Assembly: GCA_965267605.1 (NCBI GenBank)
Contig: OZ254088.1
Location: forward strand, 2,790,001-2,854,000
Direction: 5' to 3'
Origin: G965267605 sp965267605
Lineage (GTDB): Bacteria; Bacteroidota; Bacteroidia; Flavobacteriales_E; Vicingaceae
DNA: 64,000 nt
A program made the position numbers and the translations under genes. A model generated the notes under the pieces. That model saw only the letters and a list, made by a program, of their open reading frames with translations, had not been told where the DNA came from and ran no database searches. Shown here piece after piece: positions 7,823 through 16,497 of this stretch; position 1 is the stretch's first letter, and each line of letters starts with the position of its first letter.

Positions 7823-9976
7823 ATGAAAAAAGTACTAGCGTATCTCGGAATTGGATTACTGTCTATCTCCTTTTCGTTCGCACAGGACCAAGATTCCATT
7901 ATTGCTGATTCAGTAACGCAGACAACCCAGGAGCCTGAGGTTGAAACGGCTGAATTAACAAGTGATGTATTCCACAATGTGTCTGCCAAAGGCACCCCGG
8001 GAGGCGCAAAAATTACATGGAGTCTGGACTATTCCGCGCTGGATCAGTTGGACAATCACCACATCGTTATTAAGTACAACACGAAGATTGGTGCGAAGCG
8101 TGACAAGAAAGGAATGGAGGGGTCTGAATGGAAGTTCACCAAACCCATGGACATTAGCACGGTTAAGCATGAATTAAAGGGCCTTGCGGATGCGGAGAAG
8201 TACGTCTTCAAGGTTGGCCTATTTGAAGGATCAAGTTTGGCTGGTGCTAAAGAAAAAGATGCTATCGTATGGTCAGACAAAGGCAAGTTCAAGAGTGACC
8301 GGCAGTGGGGCGTGCTTAAAATGCTGATGCTATTAGGCTCGTTAGGGTTGTTCATTTTCGGAATGAAGATCATGAGCGAAGGTCTTCAACAAACCTCCGG
8401 ATCAAGGCTTAGAAAAATCATGGCCAGCATGACCAAGAACCGTTTCCTTGGGGTGCTTAGTGGTTTCGGTACTACATGTGTTGTCCAGTCCTCCTCGGTT
8501 ACTACCGTAATGACGGTGAGTTTTGTGAACGCAGGGCTTATGACTCTACGGGAGTCCGCAGGTGTGATGATGGGAGCCAATATCGGTACAACCATTACGG
8601 CATGGCTGGTTTTATTGCTTGGGTTTAAAGTGAGTATATCAAGTTATGCCTTGATGATCATCGCATTGGGGGCACCATTTATGTTCTTCAGATCGAACAG
8701 AGGCAAATCTATTGCAAACATTGTTCTCGGGTTCTCCATTCTCTTTATTGGCCTGCATTACCTAAAGGAAGCTGTGCCAAGCCTGGATGCTGATTCACCG
8801 TTGGTTCAATTCTTTGTTAACTATAAAGACATCCCCGTAGTGAGTACGTTGATGTTCGTTGCACTTGGAGCATTGGTTACCATTGTGATCCAATCCTCGA
8901 GTGCTGCGATGACCCTCACCATGGCTATGGTTGCAAAAGGCATTATTCCGTTTGAAGTTGCATGTGCCATGATCTTGGGTGAGAACATTGGTACAACCAT
9001 TACAGCTGAAATCGCTTCTTTGATCGGAAACGTTCATGCGAAAAGATCTGCAAGGATTCACTCGCTTTTCAATGTAGTGGGTGTAACATGGATGGTGTTG
9101 ATTTTCCCATTTGCCCTGAAAGGGGTTGCAACACTCATTGATGGGGATCCATTCTCAGATCCAAATGCAGCGAACACTGGCTTGGCGATATTCCATACTG
9201 CTTTTAACACTGCAAATGTGTTCGTTCTGATCTGGTTTGTTCCATTCCTTGTAAAAATTGCAACCCGAACTGTTAAGTCGAGGGGTGATAGTGATGAAGA
9301 ATTCAGACTGGAGTACATTGAAGGTACCATGATGAGCACCCCTGAGCTATCGATTTTAGAAGCGAAGAAAGAGGTGTCAAAATTCGGTACGCTCGTTCAA
9401 AAGCAAACAGGCTTTATCAAGCAACTGCTCTATGAGACTGAAAAGAAAAAGGCAGATAAACTGCTGTTAAAGGTCAAGAAGTATGAGGAGATAACGGACA
9501 GGGTTGAAACTGAAATCGCTAATTACTTAACGAAAGCTGCAGAGGGTGAAATGTCTGAGAGCACATCGATTAAAGTTCGAGGTATGCTTAGCATGATAAG
9601 TGATATGGAGCGTATTGGCGACATCAATTACCAGATGTCAAAGATGATCGAGCGGAAGAACGAACTAAAGATCTGGTTTGCTCCAGAACAACGGGATCGA
9701 CTTGTTGAGTACATCGATATTTTGGATGGGGCTTACGAAAACATGTTGTCCAATCTTAACTCGGATTATGAAGGTGTGACCATCCAAACTGCGCGTGAAC
9801 ACGAGGATAAGATCAATAGATTCCGGGATGATCTCCTTAAAAAGCACCTGCGAAGCATCGAGAAGGGAGAATACAAAATGGATAGTGGCATGATCTACAG
9901 GGATCTATTCTCATCTGTTGAGAAGATCGGTGACCACGTGATCAACGTTACTGAAGCAGCTATTGGCGAGGCTTAA
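7823..9976 (+). CDS. Na/Pi cotransporter family protein with N-terminal periplasmic domain and PhoU-like tail
   Basis: A 717-residue inner-membrane transporter. After a signal peptide (SFSFAQ) comes a fibronectin-III-like region of about 130 residues. Then come the membrane domain with the paired signature QSSS motifs (CVVQSSSVTTVMT and IVIQSSSAAMTLT) and the GANIGTTITA / GENIGTTITAE loops. A helical PhoU-like domain makes up the last 200 residues. The NptA/Na-Pi II family moves phosphate with sodium; PhoU-like tails in such proteins are thought to regulate it. The ATG at 7823 is preceded by AAAGAGG and opens the signal peptide. It has its own repeat-bearing promoter. Confidence 0.93.
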   Translation: MKKVLAYLGIGLLSISFSFAQDQDSIIADSVTQTTQEPEVETAELTSDVFHNVSAKGTPGGAKITWSLDYSALDQLDNHHIVIKYNTKIGAKRDKKGMEGSEWKFTKPMDISTVKHELKGLADAEKYVFKVGLFEGSSLAGAKEKDAIVWSDKGKFKSDRQWGVLKMLMLLGSLGLFIFGMKIMSEGLQQTSGSRLRKIMASMTKNRFLGVLSGFGTTCVVQSSSVTTVMTVSFVNAGLMTLRESAGVMMGANIGTTITAWLVLLLGFKVSISSYALMIIALGAPFMFFRSNRGKSIANIVLGFSILFIGLHYLKEAVPSLDADSPLVQFFVNYKDIPVVSTLMFVALGALVTIVIQSSSAAMTLTMAMVAKGIIPFEVACAMILGENIGTTITAEIASLIGNVHAKRSARIHSLFNVVGVTWMVLIFPFALKGVATLIDGDPFSDPNAANTGLAIFHTAFNTANVFVLIWFVPFLVKIATRTVKSRGDSDEEFRLEYIEGTMMSTPELSILEAKKEVSKFGTLVQKQTGFIKQLLYETEKKKADKLLLKVKKYEEITDRVETEIANYLTKAAEGEMSESTSIKVRGMLSMISDMERIGDINYQMSKMIERKNELKIWFAPEQRDRLVEYIDILDGAYENMLSNLNSDYEGVTIQTAREHEDKINRFRDDLLKKHLRSIEKGEYKMDSGMIYRDLFSSVEKIGDHVINVTEAAIGEA

Positions 9977-10047
9977 TTGATTCGTCTTTGCTAATTCAAT
10001 GGAGAACTTTCATAGGAGGGTCAGTCTCTAACGCCAACATATCCTTA

Positions 10048-12864
10048 CTAGAAGGAGTAGCTAACCGCAGCAGAGAATACCCTGCCAGTTCTGTAGCTGT
10101 TGAAAATGTACTCCTGTCCCTTGTACTCATGTGACATTTTATACAACGGATTCAAGAGGTTTCGTCCACGCAGTTTTACTGAGAAGTTGTTTCCGATTCG
10201 TTTGGTCATGGCTATATCTAACTGTCCACGTGGTTGATCAAAAACGTTCGGTGTAGCGCCAATCATAACTACAGCAAGCCTGGGGCCGCTGATGTTAAAA
10301 CTAAGGTTAACGTCCAATCCCAGACTATCGTTTGTGTAACCAATGAAGGCATTCACAATGTATGGTGATTGGCCAAACATGGTGCGATTAGTCACGTGAT
10401 CAGGATCGTTAGCTCTTATTGCAACCAATTCCAGTGAATCAATTCCAACCCTTGAGTGAACGTAAGTGAAATTTCCACCGATGGATATGTTCGATAGTGT
10501 GGTGTCAATGAAATCCAATTTCTTTCTAATCTCAACTTCTGCGCCCAATACCGTTGCCTGATCCACATTCCTCCATGTTACCTCAGAATTTGAAGCAATA
10601 GGATTAAACACAACTTCTATTGGGTTCGCAAATGACTTGTAGAAACCACTCACTGCAAACAACTCCCCAGCTCCGAAGTATCGCTCGAGGCGAAGGTCGA
10701 AATTGTCTACAATCGTACGCTCAAGATTTGGATTTCCAACCTTTACCCAACCAGTGGCAAAATCAAATGTTGCGAATGGGGCCAGCTCCCGAAACACAGG
10801 TCGGGCCACTGTACGTGAATACGCTGTCTTGACCTTAAACTTTTTGGTAAAGAGGTAATTCACGTTCAAAGCTGGTAACAAGTCCAGGTTAGACATTTCT
10901 CCAGGAGTCAAGGATGTATCAGCACTTTTGACCAGCACATCGGTATACTCCACACGCGCTCCTGCCAACACCTGAAGATGCTGATTGAGTTCAAGATCGG
11001 TCATGGCATACGCGGCACTCACCCTTTGGGTAGCCTGGTAGCTATTACGCCTCTCGGTATTATCTACAATGTATATAGATGAAGAGGGTGCGGTAAGCAA
11101 CCCTGCCTCTGTCATGTTCTCGTCCGATAGAAAATCAGTAACGCTTCCATCAAACTCCGCATCAGTTGTATATCCGAATCTATTCTCAATCATGCTTCTA
11201 TCCTTCATCACGTTGGACAAACCTACTTTCAGCATATTGTTCTCACTTCCGGTCCCTATCGCCAAGGGAATCTCGAAATTCAACTTTGCATCAATGTTGG
11301 TTTCAAACATCTCCCTGTAAAACCTATTGGGTTCCACATATATAGCGGGCTGGATATCGAACACTGTATCTGCATCTGCCCGACCCAGCGTGTAATCGTA
11401 GTTAAAGTACCGGAGGTCTGGTTCACTTTGTGCACTATTCGTATAAGTAACCAACCATGTACTTCTCATCTTACTTCCCTGATGGTTTCCATTCAATTGA
11501 ATGGTTTGCATGCTTCGCTGCTGGTATGTAATGGCATTGGTAACATAGAAAAGCCCCTCCTGGTCTTCAGGAATCTCTCCTTGTTGAATCGATGCTCCTG
11601 ATATGCCATTTTGCGTCCTCAGATACGTAAACCCAATAGCGTTGCTATCGTTGAACATCAAACCACCTGAGATCAATGCCGCCCAAAGTGTGCTTTGCGT
11701 TGAACGTTCATCAATTAGCTTTCTGTTAACGTCAAGCTGGTCCTTCTCTGCTACATTCCCAAGCAGTTCGTAAGTACCGGTTTGGGCGTCTTCCGCAAAA
11801 TGAGAAAGCGCGTGTTGATATGTTAAACCGGCAATCAAACCTGCTTTCATCTTACCGAGGTTGTAGTTGTTACCAAGCGTTGCAGAATGACTATGATTCA
11901 TAAAAGACATCGAACGTGTAGGTGCCATTTCCTTGGAGAACGAACGCGTTATTTGCATCAACTTTGCGTTGTCCTCGAACAACGCAGGGATCTTCGTTCT
12001 AGCTGCAATTGGAATACCTCTGCTTCCATCATCGAACCCGAGCCAATCTAGACTTCCTCCCTGTGAATTGAGAAAGTTCTTGTTGAAACTGGATTGCGTA
12101 TTGTACCCGAACGAAGTTGAATAGGAAAACGTAAGCGAGTCTGGAAAGTCCTTGGTTGCGATATTGACCAATCCCCCGGTAAAATCTCCAGGTAAATCTG
12201 GTCTGAATGACTTCACAATTTGAAGTTGCTTTACGACCATGGTGGGAAATAGATCGATTTGAACTGAGTTCCGGTCTGGATCCAGGCCTGGAATTTCACC
12301 ACCATTCAAAAGGGTTTTACTATACCTGTCGCTCAAACCTCTCACGTACACGTATTTACCACCCTCAACGGTGGTGCCCACGGATCGTTTAACAACATCG
12401 TTCAATTTACTATCGCCCCTTTTCTTCATCTCCTGAGCCGAAATCACTTCCACGACAGACTTGGCTTTGGATCTTTGGATCAGCGCCATGTTCTCATTCT
12501 CTCCAGCGGTTTCCAGCTTTTCAGTAACGGTATGGGCGGCAATATCTACTCCACCCGACTGCATCGTTACGCTTACTTTGGTTGTTTCGTTTGCCCTGAC
12601 AACCACCTCCTGCTCGATGGTTTCGTAAGTAATAAATTGACAGGTAAGCTTGTACGTACCAGGAGGCACATCAGGAATTTGGAATGTTCCGTCTACCCCG
12701 GTAAATACTCCTTTGGATTCTAAACCCGCCAAATAAACAGCGGCCCCAAACAACCCCTCATCAGCATTGTCGCCATCCTTGATCAATCCTTGCAGGTTAC
12801 CCGATTGAGCCCATCCGGCAGCAGAAAACAATAGAAGGCCGATAAAAGAATACAGTCGTATCAT
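10048..12864 (-). CDS. TonB-dependent receptor with carboxypeptidase-like regulatory domain
   Basis: Outer-membrane active transporter of about 938 residues. A signal peptide ends at GWAQ. A carboxypeptidase-D-like repeat follows (GVFTGVDGTFQIPDVPPGTYKL), then a plug (VVKRSVGTTVEGGKYVYVRGLSDRYS is the plug start; the segment naming PDLPGDFTGGLVNIATKDFP closes it) and a large beta-barrel ending in VSYSF. The substrate is not visible. The context (porin, Na/Pi transporter, adjacent beta-helix lipoprotein and a shared 11-bp repeat promoter) suggests phosphate or a phosphorylated compound. No SusD partner is present. I chose the ATG at 12864; an ATG 18 bases upstream is possible. Confidence 0.9.
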   Translation of the reverse strand: MIRLYSFIGLLLFSAAGWAQSGNLQGLIKDGDNADEGLFGAAVYLAGLESKGVFTGVDGTFQIPDVPPGTYKLTCQFITYETIEQEVVVRANETTKVSVTMQSGGVDIAAHTVTEKLETAGENENMALIQRSKAKSVVEVISAQEMKKRGDSKLNDVVKRSVGTTVEGGKYVYVRGLSDRYSKTLLNGGEIPGLDPDRNSVQIDLFPTMVVKQLQIVKSFRPDLPGDFTGGLVNIATKDFPDSLTFSYSTSFGYNTQSSFNKNFLNSQGGSLDWLGFDDGSRGIPIAARTKIPALFEDNAKLMQITRSFSKEMAPTRSMSFMNHSHSATLGNNYNLGKMKAGLIAGLTYQHALSHFAEDAQTGTYELLGNVAEKDQLDVNRKLIDERSTQSTLWAALISGGLMFNDSNAIGFTYLRTQNGISGASIQQGEIPEDQEGLFYVTNAITYQQRSMQTIQLNGNHQGSKMRSTWLVTYTNSAQSEPDLRYFNYDYTLGRADADTVFDIQPAIYVEPNRFYREMFETNIDAKLNFEIPLAIGTGSENNMLKVGLSNVMKDRSMIENRFGYTTDAEFDGSVTDFLSDENMTEAGLLTAPSSSIYIVDNTERRNSYQATQRVSAAYAMTDLELNQHLQVLAGARVEYTDVLVKSADTSLTPGEMSNLDLLPALNVNYLFTKKFKVKTAYSRTVARPVFRELAPFATFDFATGWVKVGNPNLERTIVDNFDLRLERYFGAGELFAVSGFYKSFANPIEVVFNPIASNSEVTWRNVDQATVLGAEVEIRKKLDFIDTTLSNISIGGNFTYVHSRVGIDSLELVAIRANDPDHVTNRTMFGQSPYIVNAFIGYTNDSLGLDVNLSFNISGPRLAVVMIGATPNVFDQPRGQLDIAMTKRIGNNFSVKLRGRNLLNPLYKMSHEYKGQEYIFNSYRTGRVFSAAVSYSF

Positions 12865-12879
12865 CGAATTAATTTTTAG

Positions 12880-12925
12880 CAAAAGAAATTCGTATCGCCC
12901 CGATGCCTGTTAAGGCTATGTTATG
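12880..12925 (-). promoter_or_regulatory. Candidate Pho-box-like repeats and promoter of the TonB receptor gene
   Basis: On the minus strand CATAACA (12919-12925), four bases TAGC, and CTTAACA (12908-12914) form an 11-bp-spaced direct repeat. Exactly 20 bp follow, then TTCTTTTG (12880-12887), one mismatch from the TAnnTTTG -7 element. The start codon is 16 bases further on. Repeat sequence, orientation and the 20-bp spacing match the Na/Pi promoter, which is why I regard this as a shared regulatory site rather than chance. Confidence 0.62.
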
Positions 12926-12949
12926 GAATTGTGGTTTTTCCTTAACAAG

Positions 12950-12971
12950 AAAGGGAGCTTCCGCTCCCTTT
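12950..12971 (-). terminator. Terminator after the beta-helix lipoprotein gene
   Basis: Perfect 9-bp inverted repeat AAAGGGAGC / GCTCCCTTT with a 4-base loop, followed on the minus strand by a T-rich stretch. It sits between the lipoprotein stop and the TonB receptor promoter, so the receptor is probably transcribed from its own promoter. Confidence 0.75.
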
Positions 12972-12993
12972 CCCGTTGCTATTCTATGTTTGA

Positions 12994-14439
12994 TTAAGGT
13001 AGATACCCCGCATCATCCAGTTTAGTCCAACCCTTCATCCAGTTACTTCCCGCAGGATCGAACGCACCTTTGTACGTTACTGCATCAAACCAGGTGTCGC
13101 CTGAAGCGGTACCACCTGAAACATTTGATACATTCGTTGGAACCGGGTTAATTGTTCCCCCAGAGAAATCATTTGTGATACCTGGATCGGCAACCGTGTT
13201 GCCTGCAGTTGCGAAGTAAGCATCAAGTGCGGCTTCTGCACCAGCAGAATCTGGATTGGAAGAAGCACCGGATCCGAATGAAACCGCAAAGATTCCAGCG
13301 CCTGTACCGTTGTTCACATTGTGAAACACATTACCCACCAACTGAAGGTCAGTACCTTTAAAACGCTCCCAGGAATGTTGGCCACTCGAAAGCAGTTCAA
13401 TATCCACTCCTTTATCGTAATCAACGAACACAGAATTGTGGTATTGACCACCCGCATTGTCTCTGAAAGTAATTGCCCGCTTACCAGCTGATGCACCTCT
13501 ACCAAAGTATGTTGCATTGTAAATCATTGGAGTGGCATATGGTGTTCCATCCTCAGGTGTGGTGCCACCATCATGTTCACCTCCCCTGTCTCCATCAGTA
13601 CTTTGATTGACAGAGAACCAGAACTGACCTTTCCCTCTCCAGCCCTGATCGTAATCGTACGAATCATCACCACAAAATGCAGTAATCATGTGCTTGGTAC
13701 TTACCGTTCCTCCGAAGTACTCCACACCATCATCAGCGTTGGCTATTACTTCAATATGATGAATGGTAGTCCCTGATCCAACACCACCCAACGTAAGTCC
13801 GTTGATCTCATTACCCGCACCAATATCCGTACCCCCGTGACGGATTGATATGTAGCAAAGGGTACCTGAGTTATCGGCATCGTTGGTTCCGCCATACTCA
13901 CCGCGAATTTCAGTTGTTGGAATTCCTTCAATTTGCTGAGTGGCAGGAACCGTGTTGTTTGAGGCAGCACCAAGAACAATTACACCACCCCACTGGCCAC
14001 TGGTTGTAACTGGTACTGAACCATCCATTGGATCATTCTTAAAGGTAAATATGATCGGCTCGCTGGATGTTCCACAGGCGTTAATCATTCCTCCACGAGC
14101 AACGATCAAGGCAGAAGCTGAAGCACCTGTTCCAGGGTTCCCCTTAATAACCGTTCCGGGTTGGATCGTAAGGGTTTGACCTGAATTCACAAATACGAAT
14201 CCCTCCAGAAAGTAAGTGGTATCCTTATAAAGTATGCGGGTTCCTATCCCATTTCCGTTATCAGATAACGTGGTTTCCTTTGCCCCTGTTGGCGCTGGCG
14301 TATAGGTACAAGAACCATCATCTTTCTTGGCATCTGGATTGTAATTATCGGCTGTGGGATCTGTACAGCCTTTCTTCTTACAGCCTGTTAGGCCGATTGC
14401 AATCATCAGAAAGATGGTTGCTATGTATTCTCTTTTCAT
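12994..14439 (-). CDS. Right-handed beta-helix-type surface lipoprotein
   Basis: A 481-residue lipoprotein with lipobox LTGC followed by KKK, pointing to outer-membrane export in Bacteroidota. Directly after it lies the small cysteine-bounded motif GCTDPTADNYNPDAKKDDGS, a recurring module in surface proteins of this phylum. The remaining sequence is a glycine/aspartate-rich parallel beta-helix (TLTIQPGTVIKGNPG, GTTIHHIEVIANADDGVEYF). It could bind or process a substrate at the surface for the downstream TonB receptor. No catalytic signature is recognised. The pairing with the receptor and a weak 11-bp repeat upstream suggest phosphate-linked expression, which is inference. Confidence 0.8.
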   Translation of the reverse strand: MKREYIATIFLMIAIGLTGCKKKGCTDPTADNYNPDAKKDDGSCTYTPAPTGAKETTLSDNGNGIGTRILYKDTTYFLEGFVFVNSGQTLTIQPGTVIKGNPGTGASASALIVARGGMINACGTSSEPIIFTFKNDPMDGSVPVTTSGQWGGVIVLGAASNNTVPATQQIEGIPTTEIRGEYGGTNDADNSGTLCYISIRHGGTDIGAGNEINGLTLGGVGSGTTIHHIEVIANADDGVEYFGGTVSTKHMITAFCGDDSYDYDQGWRGKGQFWFSVNQSTDGDRGGEHDGGTTPEDGTPYATPMIYNATYFGRGASAGKRAITFRDNAGGQYHNSVFVDYDKGVDIELLSSGQHSWERFKGTDLQLVGNVFHNVNNGTGAGIFAVSFGSGASSNPDSAGAEAALDAYFATAGNTVADPGITNDFSGGTINPVPTNVSNVSGGTASGDTWFDAVTYKGAFDPAGSNWMKGWTKLDDAGYLP

Positions 14440-14507
14440 GCGTTTTAGCGTTTGGAATAAATTTTTTCCAAAACAACGATGCGAACATTAAGAGAAATGG
14501 ACTGCGC

Positions 14508-14547
14508 TTTTATAATTGTTTTACGTTCGTGTTAACTCAATCTTATG
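14508..14547 (-). promoter_or_regulatory. Weak 11-bp direct repeats upstream of the beta-helix lipoprotein gene
   Basis: Minus-strand heptamers CATAAGA, GTTAACA, CGTAAAA and TATAAAA occur at strict 11-bp steps. They resemble the (C/A)TTAACA repeats at the neighbouring promoters, in the same orientation relative to the gene. However, no TAnnTTTG-like element stands 20 bp downstream; the nearest candidate, TTGTTTTG, is further away. The site is therefore less convincing than the other three. Confidence 0.35.
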
Positions 14548-14575
14548 AGCTACTGATCTGATTTACCGCGGAAGA

Positions 14576-14621
14576 ATTAATGTTAAATTAACATGCAACC
14601 ACTGCCCTTAAATTAATTTTG
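14576..14621 (+). promoter_or_regulatory. Candidate Pho-box-like repeats and promoter of the chrA-response regulator-kinase operon
   Basis: ATTAATG (14576), four bases TTAA, and ATTAACA (14587) form an 11-bp direct repeat. Exactly 20 bp follow, then TAATTTTG (14614-14621), a perfect TAnnTTTG -7 element. The second repeat also lies in a short palindrome (14580-14594). Because the operon encodes the PhoB-like regulator, this would be an autoregulatory site. Confidence 0.55.
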
Positions 14622-14654
14622 CTTCTCGAAGGAGTTATAAGGAATGGGGGAGTT

Positions 14655-15791
14655 ATGGCAGAAAAAGGAACATTAGCAGAAGTAGCCAAGGTATTTTTTA
14701 AGATGGGATGCTTCGCATTTGGTGGTCCTGCCGCGCACATCGCGATGATGGAAAAGGAAATTATTGAGAAGCGTAAATGGATGACCCATGAGCATTTCCT
14801 TGACTTGATAGGCGCAACGAACCTTATCCCTGGACCGAATTCAACTGAAATGACCATGCACTGCGGCCATGAGCGCGCTGGCTCAGTTGGGTTATTTGTT
14901 GCAGGTATTTGCTTTATTTTTCCAGCTATCCTCATCACAGGATTCTTTGCCTGGATTTACAAGGAGTACGGTGATTTACCCAACGTTGAACCATTCATTT
15001 ACGGCATCAAACCGGCCGTACTTGCGATCATCTTGGGAGCCATCCTTAAGCTAGGTAAAAAGGCCCTCAAGAGTTTCGAGCTGGGTGTTCTTGGTGCGCT
15101 TGCATTAACCAGTGCGTTATTGGGTGTTAACGAGATCGTTGCATTGCTAGGAACAGGGCTTTTAGGAGTGGTTTACTTTCAAATCAAGAATGCCGCCTCT
15201 AACACCAAAGCGAATTGGCTTCCATTGATCCTTTTGCAATCTCCAACTTTAGCTGCCTCCAGTATACCAACGTGGAAAGTGTTTCTCACTTTTCTAAAGG
15301 TAGGCTCCGTATTGTATGGAAGCGGTTATGTGCTCTTCGCGTATCTGGATGCGGAGTTGGTTACAAATGGTTGGTTAACGCGACAAGAATTGATCGATGC
15401 TGTGGCGGTTGGGCAATTTACTCCTGGCCCGGTATTATCCACTGCTACATTCATAGGCTTTCAATTGAATGGTTTTTGGGGAGCTATCGCATCCACGGCA
15501 GGGATATTTCTACCCTCCTTCTTGTTTGTTCTGTTATTGAACCCACTTGTACCAAAAATGAGGCAATCAAAGATACTGAGCTACTTCCTAAGCTCTGTGA
15601 ACGTAGCAGCTGTGGCAGTTATGGTTAGCGTCTTGTTTGAAATGGGAAGGGATACACTGGTTGCCATACCAGCCGTCATTATCTGCGCGCTGAGTCTGAT
15701 TGTAACTTTTGGCTTTAAAAAGGTAAGTCCGATCTGGATCATCATTGGTGCATCGATTCTGGGTTACGCATTTACGTTTATACCTATTTAA
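14655..15791 (+). CDS. chrA: ChrA-family anion transporter (chromate transporter superfamily)
   Basis: A 378-residue two-domain membrane protein of the CHR superfamily. The first half has KMGCFAFGGPAAHIAMM and GATNLIPGPNSTEM. The second half repeats the plan with KVGSVLYGSGYVLFAYLD and QFTPGPVLSTATFIGF. Hydrophobic helices fill each half. Characterised relatives export chromate, but many are known only by similarity. The ATG at 14655 is preceded by GGGGGAG and is preferred over an upstream TTG. Four bases separate its stop from the response-regulator gene, so it belongs to the regulator operon. That context makes a role in oxyanion or phosphate physiology possible; this is inference. Confidence 0.88.
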   Translation: MAEKGTLAEVAKVFFKMGCFAFGGPAAHIAMMEKEIIEKRKWMTHEHFLDLIGATNLIPGPNSTEMTMHCGHERAGSVGLFVAGICFIFPAILITGFFAWIYKEYGDLPNVEPFIYGIKPAVLAIILGAILKLGKKALKSFELGVLGALALTSALLGVNEIVALLGTGLLGVVYFQIKNAASNTKANWLPLILLQSPTLAASSIPTWKVFLTFLKVGSVLYGSGYVLFAYLDAELVTNGWLTRQELIDAVAVGQFTPGPVLSTATFIGFQLNGFWGAIASTAGIFLPSFLFVLLLNPLVPKMRQSKILSYFLSSVNVAAVAVMVSVLFEMGRDTLVAIPAVIICALSLIVTFGFKKVSPIWIIIGASILGYAFTFIPI

Positions 15792-15795
15792 TGAT

Positions 15796-16485
15796 ATGGA
15801 GAACGCAAAAATCCTGTTGGTAGACGATGAGCCAGACATTCTGGAGTTTCTTGGGTACAACCTGAGGAAAGAGGGCTTTACGGTAAAATCGTGTACCAAC
15901 GGTCGCGATGCCATTGACACCGCCCAACAATTTGACCCTGATCTGATTATTCTTGACGTAATGATGCCTGAAATGGATGGCATTGAGACCTGTCATGAAA
16001 TCCGCCAGGTACCGAAACTGAAAGATTCTCTGATTATGTTTCTTAGTGCCCGGTCTGAGGAATTTTCCCAGATCGCAGGTTTTGATGCCGGAGGTGATGA
16101 TTATGTTACCAAACCTATCAAACCGCGACTTCTTGTTCGAAAGGTTAAAGCTATCCTACGCAGAAAAGAACAGGAATCTGAACAATCGATTGTGCCATTG
16201 GAAATAGGTCCAGTGAAATTAGACCGAGAAAAGTACCTTGTTGTCTTCCAAGGAGACGAAATCAATCTTCCGAAAAAAGAATTCGAGTTGTTGTCCCTTC
16301 TGATGTCAAAACCGGGGAGGGTATTTACACGAGACGTTATTCTAACGAAGATATGGGGAGGGGAGGTTGTTGTTGGAGACCGAACCATAGATGTTCATGT
16401 AAGGAAACTCAGAGAGAAGCTTGGTTCAGAAATGATCAAGACCATTAAAGGTGTAGGATACAAATTTGACAGCGCAGAATCATAG
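15796..16485 (+). CDS. phoB: PhoB-like response regulator (OmpR/PhoB family)
   Basis: A 229-residue DNA-binding response regulator. The receiver domain has the acidic pair Asp10-Asp11, phospho-acceptor Asp54 in LIILDVMMPEMDG, and the lysine of DYVTKPIKPR. The C-terminal winged helix (from about residue 135) has the OmpR/PhoB pattern LPKKEFELLSLL, VGDRTIDVHVRKLREKLG and IKTIKGVGYKF. It sits between chrA and the kinase gene. The phoB name is a working assignment based on domain type, the PhoR-like kinase and the phosphate transporters in the same block. Confidence 0.85.
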   Translation: MENAKILLVDDEPDILEFLGYNLRKEGFTVKSCTNGRDAIDTAQQFDPDLIILDVMMPEMDGIETCHEIRQVPKLKDSLIMFLSARSEEFSQIAGFDAGGDDYVTKPIKPRLLVRKVKAILRRKEQESEQSIVPLEIGPVKLDREKYLVVFQGDEINLPKKEFELLSLLMSKPGRVFTRDVILTKIWGGEVVVGDRTIDVHVRKLREKLGSEMIKTIKGVGYKFDSAES

Positions 16486-16497
16486 CTAAGCCATTAG

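Noticed and set aside
9977..10047. Terminator between the Na/Pi transporter and TonB receptor 3' ends
   Set aside because: The gap shows no inverted repeat longer than a few bases and no T-run, so I do not call one.
14655..15791. ChrA as a chromate-resistance island
   Set aside because: There is no chrB or other resistance gene, and the gene lies in a regulator operon with no transposon marks; the operon context suggests a housekeeping anion role.
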